15,364 nt of DNA. Source: DATEPR01 sp036269975. GTDB lineage: Bacteria; Actinomycetota; Actinomycetes; Mycobacteriales; Pseudonocardiaceae. Under the pieces are notes generated by a model. It was not told the DNA's origin and searched no databases. It saw only the letters and a program-made list of their open reading frames with translations. Positions 7,254 through 13,214 of the stretch are shown piece by piece (within the stretch, counting starts at the first letter, position 1; each line of letters begins with the position of its first letter). The stretch covers positions 1-15,364 of the forward strand of contig DATBDL010000022.1 in NCBI GenBank assembly GCA_036269975.1, written 5' to 3'. The translations under genes were made by a program, and so were the position numbers.

Positions 7254-8281
7254 TAGTCCCCTGCCATCGTCTCTGCGCGGACGGCGGACACGCGCACGTC
7301 CGATCCACTCATGGTGGCCTCTTCCACCACGAAGTGGTGTGCGTCGGTGATGGTCGCCACTCCCGCGTCGCCCAGCGCGTGCGGTCCTGCGCCCAACAGC
7401 GTCGGCGCCACGTAGGCGAGGATGCGGTCCACCAGCCCCGCCGCCAGGAACGCGCCCGCCAGTCGCGGGCCGCCCTCCAGCAGGACGTCGACGACGTCCC
7501 GTTCGCCCAACGCCTTCATGACCTCGGCCGGATCACGGGTGCGCAAGTGGACGGTCGGCGCGCTGTCGTCCAGCACGTGCGCATCGGGCGGCAGATCGCC
7601 GATGCCGACGACGACCCGCAGTGGTTGCCGTTCAACGTCCGTGCCACGCGCGGTGAGCTTCGGGTCGTCGGCGAGCACGGTGCCCCTGCCGACCATGATC
7701 GCGTCCACCCGGCCGCGCAGCTCGTGCACCTCGGCGCGCGATTCCGGCCCGCTGATCCACCGGCTGGTGCCGTCGGCAGCGGCGACCCTGCCGTCCATGG
7801 TCATCGCGTACTTCCAGGTCACGTGCGGGCGGCCGGTACGTGCGTAGTGCAGCCAGGCCCGCAACGGACCCCTGGCGACCTGATCTTCGAGCAGACCGCC
7901 GTGCACGACGACGCCGGCGTCGGTCAGTTTTGCCGCCCCACCGGCGGCTTTCGGATTCGGGTCGGCCACCGCGAAGTGGACCTCGGCGATGCCGGCCGCG
8001 AGCAGCGCGTCCACGCACGGCGGGGTGCGGCCGTAGTGCGCGCAGGGTTCCAGCGTGACGACGGCGATACCCCCACGTGCCGCGTCGCCGGCCGCAGCGA
8101 GCGCGTTGACCTCGGCGTGCGGGCCGCCCGGCGGACCGGTGGCGCCGATCCCGGCCACCACGCCGTGCCGGTCGAGCACGACAGCCCCGACCGGCGGATT
8201 CGGGCTGGTGGTGCCGCGAACGCGCTCGCCGGCCGCGATCGCCGCCGCCATCGCCGCCGCCACGTCCACGGGCTCAGCCAT
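7253..8281 (-). CDS. ribD: Bifunctional riboflavin deaminase/reductase
   Basis: A 342-residue RibD. The N-terminal cytidine-deaminase-like domain has SPNPPVG at 26-32, zinc motif HAE (H55, E57) and PCAHYGRTPPC with C80 and C89. The C-terminal reductase domain (about 150-340) starts TGRPHVTWKYAMTMDGR and carries SRWISG and VGRGTVLADDP, the NADPH-dependent RibG/DHFR-like fold. Together they convert diaminohydroxyribosylaminopyrimidinone phosphate to the ribitylaminouracil phosphate. ATG 8281 overlaps the rpe stop by 8 nt. A longer in-frame start at 8374 would add 31 unconserved residues inside rpe and is rejected. The Shine-Dalgarno is weak, so coupling to rpe translation is likely. Equivalent to mycobacterial ribG (Rv1409). 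Confidence 0.96.
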   Translation of the reverse strand: MAEPVDVAAAMAAAIAAGERVRGTTSPNPPVGAVVLDRHGVVAGIGATGPPGGPHAEVNALAAAGDAARGGIAVVTLEPCAHYGRTPPCVDALLAAGIAEVHFAVADPNPKAAGGAAKLTDAGVVVHGGLLEDQVARGPLRAWLHYARTGRPHVTWKYAMTMDGRVAAADGTSRWISGPESRAEVHELRGRVDAIMVGRGTVLADDPKLTARGTDVERQPLRVVVGIGDLPPDAHVLDDSAPTVHLRTRDPAEVMKALGERDVVDVLLEGGPRLAGAFLAAGLVDRILAYVAPTLLGAGPHALGDAGVATITDAHHFVVEEATMSGSDVRVSAVRAETMAGD

Positions 8282-8942
8282 GCGCCCGTGATGCCCGCGC
8301 CCGCAGGTCGGCGACGGCGGCGGCTCGATCTGGCTGTCCGTAGACGGCAGATCCGGCGACGAAACAGTCGACACCGGCCTCGGCGGCGGCGGCGATGGTG
8401 TCCTCGTTGATCCCGCCGTCGATCTCGACGAGCACCGTGAGATGCCCGGTGTCCACGAGCCGTCGGGCGGTGCGCACCTTGGCGAGGACGTCCGGCATGA
8501 ACTTCTGGCCGCCGAACCCCGGTTCGACGGACATCACCAGCAGCGTGTCGTAGTGACGGAGGACCTCGACGTAGGGTTCGAGCGGCGTGCCCGGCTTGAT
8601 CGACAGCCCGGCCAGCGCACCGGCCGCACGTAGATCGGCGGCGAGCCTGACCGGATCGGTGGCGGCCTCCGCGTGCACGGTCACGTTGTGCGCGCCGGCC
8701 TCCGCGTAGCCGATCGCCCAGCGGTCCGGATCGTCGATCATGAGATGACAGTCCAGCGGGATGTCCGTCGCCCGCAGCAATGCCTCGACAACCGGCAGGC
8801 CGATGGTCAGGTTGGGCACGAAGTGCCCGTCCATCACGTCGACGTGCAGCCAGTCCGCCCCGGCGACGGCATCGGCCTCGGCGGCCAGGTACGCGAAGTC
8901 GGCGGACAGGATGCTGGGCGCGATCATCGGCTGAACTGGCAC
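8274..8942 (-). CDS. rpe: Ribulose-phosphate 3-epimerase
   Basis: A 222-residue TIM-barrel enzyme interconverting ribulose-5-phosphate and xylulose-5-phosphate in the pentose phosphate pathway. Motifs: IAPSILSADFAYL near the N-terminus, WLHVDVMDGHFVPNLTIG with the metal/acid aspartate, LDCHLMIDDPDRW, VMSVEPGFGGQKF, and VEIDGGINEDT with the second catalytic aspartate, then FVAGSAVYG. The longest start is GTG at 8942, with ATG at 8927 as an alternative; neither has a convincing Shine-Dalgarno. TAGACT lies 7 nt before the GTG, suggesting a leaderless start there. It lies 10 bp after the 84-aa gene and overlaps ribD, placing it at the head of the riboflavin genes, whose RibBA enzyme uses ribulose-5-phosphate. 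Confidence 0.96.
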   Translation of the reverse strand: MPVQPMIAPSILSADFAYLAAEADAVAGADWLHVDVMDGHFVPNLTIGLPVVEALLRATDIPLDCHLMIDDPDRWAIGYAEAGAHNVTVHAEAATDPVRLAADLRAAGALAGLSIKPGTPLEPYVEVLRHYDTLLVMSVEPGFGGQKFMPDVLAKVRTARRLVDTGHLTVLVEIDGGINEDTIAAAAEAGVDCFVAGSAVYGQPDRAAAVADLRARASRAHG

Positions 8943-8955
8943 AGGTACGAGTCTA
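8943..8955 (-). promoter_or_regulatory. Possible leaderless promoter for the rpe-rib operon
   Basis: TAGACT (minus strand 8955-8950) fits TANNNT and ends 7 nt before the rpe GTG. Its first three bases are the stop codon of the upstream 84-aa gene. No Shine-Dalgarno precedes rpe, which fits a leaderless transcript. No clear -35 hexamer is seen, so this is suggestive only; readthrough from upstream is the alternative. Confidence 0.35.
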
Positions 8956-9207
8956 GGAAGCTCGGCCGTAGTCCTGCGCGCCGTCCGTGCTGGGTTCGCC
9001 GTCGAGCAGGCTCAGCCGATGCTCGTCCTTGATGGCCGCGTCGATGACCTCGGCGAGCCGGGCAAGTCCCTTGTCGGTCACCAACAGGTTGAACCGGTTG
9101 TCGCCGCCGAGCTCCAATTCGACCGCCCCACCTGCGTAGGGCGCATACTTGATCGCGGTGTCACCCCGGAACACACCCCATGCGCCGCCCTCCATCGGCC
9201 TGCCCAC
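8953..9207 (-). CDS. Unrecognised 84-residue protein, divergent from the XRE regulator
   Basis: A small acidic soluble protein of 84 residues. I do not recognise a family. The fold looks alpha/beta: two short strands around WGVFRGDTAIKY and GAVELELGG, then FNLLVTDKGLARLAEVIDAAI, a strand plus amphipathic helix at about 39-60. The tail is polar. The GTG start at 9207-9205 has a strong AAGGGAG (9219-9213) five bases upstream, good evidence that it is translated. Longer versions of this frame cross the divergent promoter region and are rejected. It sits head-to-head with the XRE/DUF5753 gene and 10 bp upstream of rpe on the same strand, so it may be co-transcribed with rpe and the rib genes. WhiJ-type loci in Streptomyces often include an extra small protein; whether this is such a component is inference. 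Confidence 0.75.
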   Translation of the reverse strand: MGRPMEGGAWGVFRGDTAIKYAPYAGGAVELELGGDNRFNLLVTDKGLARLAEVIDAAIKDEHRLSLLDGEPSTDGAQDYGRAS

Positions 9208-9216
9208 GATTACTCC

Positions 9217-9226
9217 CTTGTTCGCT
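9217..9226 (+). repeat. Direct repeat copy 1 (CTTGTTCGCT)
   Basis: Exact 10-bp match to 9261-9270. It overlaps the Shine-Dalgarno of the 84-aa gene. Candidate binding half-site for the adjacent XRE regulator. Confidence 0.5.
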
Positions 9227-9260
9227 TGTGCTAGGTTACATGCGCCAAAGATAGCGCACA

Positions 9261-9270
9261 CTTGTTCGCT
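9261..9270 (+). repeat. Direct repeat copy 2 (CTTGTTCGCT)
   Basis: Exact 10-bp match to 9217-9226, about four helical turns away, so both copies could lie on nearly the same DNA face. Confidence 0.5.
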
Positions 9271-9307
9271 AACTACGGGACCAAATAGGTGAAACCAAGG
9301 AGCACCT

Positions 9308-10174
9308 GTGCCTGAGGCAGTGCCGACCGTGCCCCGCCTGTTCCTCGGCGAGGCGCTCAAGCAACTCCGCGCCGAGTCCGGGCAGACGATCGAAGACCTG
9401 GCGGCAGCCCTCGGCAAGGACCGCGCCCGGCTCAGCCGGGTCCTCGATGGCAAAGGCACGCTCTCCGTCGAGGAGTTGAGCCAACTCCTCGATCTCCTAG
9501 GAGCACCACAGAAGCAGAAGCGCGAACTGCTCGCGCTCGGCGCCGAGGCACGGAAGCGGCCGAGCCGCCGGCCGTACACGGACCTGCTGCCGCGCGGCTA
9601 CGAACGGCTCGCGGACCTGGAGTCGATGGCCACCAAGATCTGGTCCTACGAGCCTGGCCTCATTCCTGGCCCGATCCAGATCCCGGAGTACATCGAGGCA
9701 CAGATGACGGACGGCGACGGCATCTGGTGGGAGTCGTCCTGGGAGGAGCGCCGCAACCGGATCAACTTCCGTCTGGAACGTCAGAAGCTGATCATGGCGG
9801 CGGAACCGCCGAAGTCGTTGCACTTCATCATCGCGGACACCGCGCTCCGAACCGAGGTCGGCGGACCGGAAACGATGCGCCGCCAACTGGAACACCTGCT
9901 GTACGTCATCGACGGGCGACCCAACATCACCATTCGGGTACTGGCCGCGACGACGTCACACAATCCGGTACCGGCTGGCGGGCTGATCTTGTTCCAACTG
10001 GGAGAAACGCTGCGGCCGGTCGGCGTCCTGCCCGTCACCTATGGGCCGGGAACCTACTTCGACGAGCCGCCCGATATCGCGCGGTTTGCCCGCGCGTTCA
10101 GCAAGTTGGATGGCCTCGCAGCCAGTGCGGACGAGTCGCGTAGGGTGATCGAAGATCTTGCGACTAGGAGCTAG
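9308..10174 (+). CDS. XRE-family regulator with DUF5753 domain (WhiJ/Scr1 type)
   Basis: A 288-residue DNA-binding protein. Residues about 14-66 form a lambda-repressor-like helix-turn-helix (GEALKQLRAESGQTIEDLA, then KDRARLSRVLDGKGTLSVEEL). Residues about 105-284 match the DUF5753 domain, with IPGPIQIPEYIEAQM, the ERRNRINFRLERQKLI helix, FIIADTALRTEVGG and ITIRVLA. This architecture is the actinobacterial WhiJ/Scr1 class, of which genomes carry many paralogues beside DUF397 genes; studied members affect development and antibiotic production, and some pairs are proposed to behave like toxin-antitoxin systems. The GTG start has AAGGAG five bases upstream. The DUF397 gene starts two bases after its stop. 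Likely autoregulatory through the divergent repeats; targets are unknown. Confidence 0.93.
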   Translation: MPEAVPTVPRLFLGEALKQLRAESGQTIEDLAAALGKDRARLSRVLDGKGTLSVEELSQLLDLLGAPQKQKRELLALGAEARKRPSRRPYTDLLPRGYERLADLESMATKIWSYEPGLIPGPIQIPEYIEAQMTDGDGIWWESSWEERRNRINFRLERQKLIMAAEPPKSLHFIIADTALRTEVGGPETMRRQLEHLLYVIDGRPNITIRVLAATTSHNPVPAGGLILFQLGETLRPVGVLPVTYGPGTYFDEPPDIARFARAFSKLDGLAASADESRRVIEDLATRS

Positions 10175-10175
10175 G

Positions 10176-10385
10176 GTGCACCGCGATACCGGATGGTTCA
10201 AGAGCAGTTACAGCGCCGCGGCCAATGACTCGTGCGTTGAGGTTCGGATCGCCGACTCGGTTGGTGTCCGGGACACCAAGAACCGGGATGCCGGCACGCT
10301 CTGGCTCACCGGTCCGACGTGGACAGCGTTTCTAGCAGAGCTAGCAACGGCTCCCACGGCGCGTCAGCGGGTCCGTCCGCGATAA
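10176..10385 (+). CDS. DUF397 protein, partner of the XRE regulator
   Basis: A 69-residue single-domain DUF397 protein. It has the family features GWFKSSYS at 6-13, NDSCVEV at 17-23, VGVRDTKN at 29-36 and a C-terminal TWTAFLAEL helix at 48-56. The GTG start at 10176 has AGGAG (10166-10170) five bases upstream, inside the end of the regulator gene. An in-frame TTG at 10158 would add six residues and is less likely. DUF397 proteins are nearly always encoded next to WhiJ/Scr1-type regulators and are thought to modulate them; the biochemistry is not settled. The last 80 bp overlap the end of the flavoprotein gene on the other strand, where the DUF397 tail after about residue 57 is basic and unconserved. 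Confidence 0.93.
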   Translation: MHRDTGWFKSSYSAAANDSCVEVRIADSVGVRDTKNRDAGTLWLTGPTWTAFLAELATAPTARQRVRPR

Positions 10386-10821
10386 CGACGCCCGCCGACC
10401 GCAGTACCTCCAGGTGCCCCGCGAACGCCGGATGCGCCCGTTGTGCCGCGCCGGCCTGCGGATGGACCACCACCGGCACGCCAGGCGCGCCGACTGCTTC
10501 GCATAGTTGCGTCAGTGCCTGGTTGTCGCCGACGCCCAGTGCCAGCTTGGCGATCGACGTCGCCGTCGCCGGTGCGAAGAGGTAGCGGTCGGCGAGGCCG
10601 TACGGGGACGGTTCGCCCGGCATTCGGCCGACCGAACGCACCGGCAGGTCAGTCAGGTTGCGCAACCGATCCAGTTCGCCGGCCGCGTCCAGCCACAGCG
10701 CGGCTGTCGGGGTCAGCGTGACCGCCAGGCGCCAGCCTCGGCGCAGTGCCGGTTCGGCCAGTTCGGTGCGCAGCCGTCGTTCCACACCACCGGCGCCGGA
10801 CGCCACCAGGCACAGCAGCAC
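10306..10821 (-). CDS. Flavoprotein-family (PPC decarboxylase-like fold) protein, atypical
   Basis: A 171-residue Rossmann-like flavoprotein of the family containing phosphopantothenoylcysteine decarboxylase and EpiD. Fold landmarks: LLCLVASGAGG at 2-12, VTLTPTAALWL at 34-44, and ADRYLFAPATATSIAKLALGVGDNQAL at 77-103, matching the family pattern of PxSANTxxKxAxGxxDN. Catalytic features of true decarboxylases are lacking: no histidine precedes the ADRYLFAP strand, ANT reads ATS, and the PxMNxxMW region reads HPQAGAAQ at 120-127. It may still bind flavin, but the reaction is unknown. The start is GTG at 10821, sharing one base with the rsmB stop (TAGTG), so it follows rsmB in one transcript. 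Its last 26 codons overlap DUF397 in antisense. Confidence 0.82.
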   Translation of the reverse strand: MLLCLVASGAGGVERRLRTELAEPALRRGWRLAVTLTPTAALWLDAAGELDRLRNLTDLPVRSVGRMPGEPSPYGLADRYLFAPATATSIAKLALGVGDNQALTQLCEAVGAPGVPVVVHPQAGAAQRAHPAFAGHLEVLRSAGVVIADGPADAPWEPLLALLETLSTSDR

Positions 10822-12245
10822 TAGACCGGCCGCCGCAGCAGTGCGCAGAACATCGCGTCGGTGCCGTGCCGGTGCGGCCACAACTGGACGTACGGCCCCA
10901 CCCCCAGCGACGGCACGCCGGGGAAGAACTCGCGGGCGTCCAACACCACCGCGTCCGTTCTGCGCAGCACGTCGCCGACCAGGCCGCTCGTCTCCGCCAG
11001 GTGCGGCGAGCACACCACGTACGCCACCAGGCCGCCCGGCCGTACCAGCGTCAACGCCGACAGCACGAGCTCCCGCTGCAACTTCGCCAACGTCGCCACG
11101 TCACCCGGTTCGCGCCGCCAGCGCGCCTCCGGCCGGCGCCGCAGCGCGCCGAGTCCGGTGCACGGCGCGTCCACCAGCACCCGGTCGTAGCCGGGTACGA
11201 GGCCGGGTTCGCGACCGTCGGCCACGTGCACGGTGACCGGCAATCCCTCCGTCGCCGTCCGCACCAGTTTCGCTCGGTGTGGTGCCTTCTCCACGGCGTC
11301 CACTTCGGCCCCCCGCAGGCCGGCCAGCGCGCCCAGCAGCACCGCCTTGCCGCCCGGTCCGGCACACAGGTCCAGCCAGCGCGTGTCCGGGCCGCCGAGC
11401 GGCGCCTCGGTCAGCGCGACCGCGCAGAGCTGGCTGCCCTCGTCCTGCACGGCGGTGAGGCGCTGCCGGACCGGGTCGAGGTCGCCGGGATCGCCGGAAC
11501 CCGGTTCCAGGTGCACGCCGTAGGGCGAGTACGGCGCGACCGTGCCGCCGGTCATCTCGGCGAGTTTCGCGGCCGTGATCGCACCGGGCCGGGCGGCCAG
11601 GTGCACCGACGGCCGTTCGTCGTCGGCGGCCAGCGCGGCCGCCAGTTCGTCGCGGGTGTCGCCGAGCGCCGCCGCGAACGCCTGGGCGATCCAGCGCGGA
11701 TGCGCCGTCACGAACGCCAGGTGGCTGACCGGGTCGGTGGCCCTGTCCGGCGCGAGACGGTCGAACCATGCCTGTTCGTCCAGGTCGGACACCTTGCGCA
11801 GCACGGCGTTGACGAAACCGGCGATCGGCGAGCCCGCCTCGCCGCGCACCAGGTCGACCGTGGCGCCGACGGCGGCGTGCGCCGGAATCCTGGTGCGCAG
11901 CAACTGGTAGGCGCCCAGCCGCAGCGCGTCCAGCACCGGTCCGTCCACAGTGGACAACGGCCGTTCTGTGCACGCGGCGAGCACCTGGTCCAACAGGCCC
12001 TGGGCGCGGGACGTGCCGTAGGCCAGTTCGGTGGCCAGTGCCGCGTCCCGGCCGGTGATCCGGCGGGCCCGCAACAGACCGGGCAGCACCAGGTTGGCGT
12101 AGGCGTCGCGCTCGCGGACCGCGCGCAGCGTGTCCAGCGCGGCCTGCCGGGCCGGGTCCTCGACCGGCGGCCGCACCGGGCCTGGGCGTCGGCCGGGTGG
12201 GTGCGGGCTGCGCGGGCGAGAGGGTCTACGCCCCGGCGCGGTCAT
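10821..12245 (-). CDS. rsmB: 16S rRNA m5C967 methyltransferase (RsmB/Sun/Fmu)
   Basis: A 474-residue SAM-dependent rRNA cytosine-5 methyltransferase. After a basic, proline-rich 28-residue tail comes a NusB-like RNA-binding domain at about 30-155 (ALDTLRAVRERDAYANLVLP, FVNAVLRKV). A connector follows, then the methyltransferase domain from about 260. The SAM-binding LDLCAGPGGKAVLLGAL lies at 291-307. The release cysteine is C362 in DAPCTGLG and the catalytic cysteine is C412 in VVCSPHLAET. The ATG start at 12245 has GAGGAG six bases upstream and lies 25 bp after fmt. In M. tuberculosis (fmu, Rv1407) rpe follows directly; here a flavoprotein gene and a regulatory cassette intervene. Confidence 0.96.
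   Translation of the reverse strand: MTAPGRRPSRPRSPHPPGRRPGPVRPPVEDPARQAALDTLRAVRERDAYANLVLPGLLRARRITGRDAALATELAYGTSRAQGLLDQVLAACTERPLSTVDGPVLDALRLGAYQLLRTRIPAHAAVGATVDLVRGEAGSPIAGFVNAVLRKVSDLDEQAWFDRLAPDRATDPVSHLAFVTAHPRWIAQAFAAALGDTRDELAAALAADDERPSVHLAARPGAITAAKLAEMTGGTVAPYSPYGVHLEPGSGDPGDLDPVRQRLTAVQDEGSQLCAVALTEAPLGGPDTRWLDLCAGPGGKAVLLGALAGLRGAEVDAVEKAPHRAKLVRTATEGLPVTVHVADGREPGLVPGYDRVLVDAPCTGLGALRRRPEARWRREPGDVATLAKLQRELVLSALTLVRPGGLVAYVVCSPHLAETSGLVGDVLRRTDAVVLDAREFFPGVPSLGVGPYVQLWPHRHGTDAMFCALLRRPV
11944..11953. repeat. TCCACAGTGG motif copy in rsmB
   Basis: Second of three copies of this 10-mer. Here it is part of a perfect odd palindrome GTCCAC-A-GTGGAC (11943-11955). On the coding strand it reads Ser-Thr-Val-Asp using the ACT threonine codon. 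Confidence 0.6.
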
Positions 12246-12270
12246 GCGCTGCTCCTCGCGTTCGTACGGG

Positions 12271-13206
12271 TCACGTCCAGCGTTCCCCCGCCTTGATGCG
12301 GCTGCCACGGGCCCAGTCGGTGGCGGCCATCCGCCGTTTGCCCGGCGCCTGTACGTCGCCGAGCTGGACCGGATCGGTGGCCGTGCCAACCAGCACCCGC
12401 TTACGATCCACCTTGATCGCGCCGGGCGCCAATGTCTCTTCGGTTTCGTCGTCGTGAACCGGCAGCACGGGGCCGAGTTTGACCCGCTCGCCACGGAACT
12501 CCGCCCACGCCCCCGGTTCCGGCGTGCCGGCGCGCACCAGCCGGTCCACCGCGACGGCCGGCACGGTGAAGTCGACACGGGCGTCGTCGACGGTGACCTT
12601 GGGCGCGTAGGTCACGCCGTCCGTTGGCTGGTCAACGGCCTGCAACACGCCAGACTCGATACCATCCACAGTGGACAGCATCAGCTCGGCGCCGGTAACC
12701 GACAGCCGGCCGAGCAGGTCGCCCGACGTGTCGCGGTCCCGGATCTTCTCGGTCACCACGCCGAACACCGGCCCGGCGTCCAGTTCCTTGACGATCCGGA
12801 AAGTCGTGGCGCCCGTGATGTCGTCGCCGTGCCGGACCGCGGCCTGCACCGGTGCGGCGCCGCGCCAGGCCGGCAGCACGGAGAAGTGCAGGTTGACCCA
12901 GCCGTGCACGGGTATGACCAGCGCTTTCGTCGGCAGCAGCGCGCCGTAGGCCACCACGGGACAGCAGTCCGGGGCCAGTCCGGCCAGCCGCGCCAGGAAA
13001 TCGGGGTCGCCGGCCCTCGATGGCGTGAGCACCTCGATGCCGTGCTCGTCGGCCAGCGCGCCGACGGGCGAGCGGACCACGTGCCGGCCACGGCCGGCCG
13101 GCGCGTCCGGGCGGGTGACCACGGCGATCACGTCGTGGTCGGAGTCGATCAGCGCGCGCAGGGCCGGCAGTGCGACCTCTGGCGTGCCCGCGAAGACGAG
13201 GCGCAT
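12271..13206 (-). CDS. fmt: Methionyl-tRNA formyltransferase
   Basis: A 311-residue enzyme that formylates initiator Met-tRNA with 10-formyl-tetrahydrofolate. It starts RLVFAGTPEVALPAL, and the hydrolase/transferase domain has the catalytic triad N105, H107 and D143 in NLHFSVLPAWRGAAP and KELDAGPVF. The C-terminal OB-like tRNA-binding domain runs from about 205 (TYAPKVTVDDARVDF). Length is normal. ATG 13206 lies 8 bp after the def stop with only a distant G-rich Shine-Dalgarno (from the def tail), suggesting coupling. It stands beside def, the enzyme that removes the formyl group, as in many bacteria. Confidence 0.97.
   Translation of the reverse strand: MRLVFAGTPEVALPALRALIDSDHDVIAVVTRPDAPAGRGRHVVRSPVGALADEHGIEVLTPSRAGDPDFLARLAGLAPDCCPVVAYGALLPTKALVIPVHGWVNLHFSVLPAWRGAAPVQAAVRHGDDITGATTFRIVKELDAGPVFGVVTEKIRDRDTSGDLLGRLSVTGAELMLSTVDGIESGVLQAVDQPTDGVTYAPKVTVDDARVDFTVPAVAVDRLVRAGTPEPGAWAEFRGERVKLGPVLPVHDDETEETLAPGAIKVDRKRVLVGTATDPVQLGDVQAPGKRRMAATDWARGSRIKAGERWT
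12665..12674. repeat. TCCACAGTGG motif copy in fmt
   Basis: Third copy, again read as Ser-Thr-Val-Asp on the coding strand with the ACT threonine codon. Confidence 0.6.
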
Positions 13207-13214
13207 GTTGGTGC

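Larger units (their letters stand above)
9208..9307. promoter_or_regulatory. Divergent promoter/operator region of the XRE cassette
   Basis: A 100-bp region clearly more AT-rich than its surroundings, holding both 5' ends. CTTGTTCGCT occurs twice in direct orientation (9217-9226 and 9261-9270), start-to-start 44 bp. TGCGC (9241-9245) and GCGCA (9254-9258) form an inverted pair. TAGCG (9252-9256) and CGCTA (9267-9271) form another. TAGGTT (9232-9237, plus) and TAACCT (9238-9233, minus) are overlapping TANNNT -10 candidates for divergent transcription, but neither has a good -35. AAGGAG at 9297-9302 is the Shine-Dalgarno of the plus-strand regulator. Confidence 0.5.

Noticed and set aside
6443..8410. 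655-codon plus-strand open frame opposite ribBA, ribE and ribD
   Set aside because: Spans three certain genes on the other strand; low-complexity translation, no recognisable motif.
8900..9300. FMN riboswitch upstream of the riboflavin genes
   Set aside because: No RFN conserved core seen; the interval is filled by the 84-aa gene and a 100-bp divergent promoter region.
10746..12296. 516-codon plus-strand open frame opposite rsmB
   Set aside because: Shadow of rsmB with Arg/Gln/His-rich translation and no domain.
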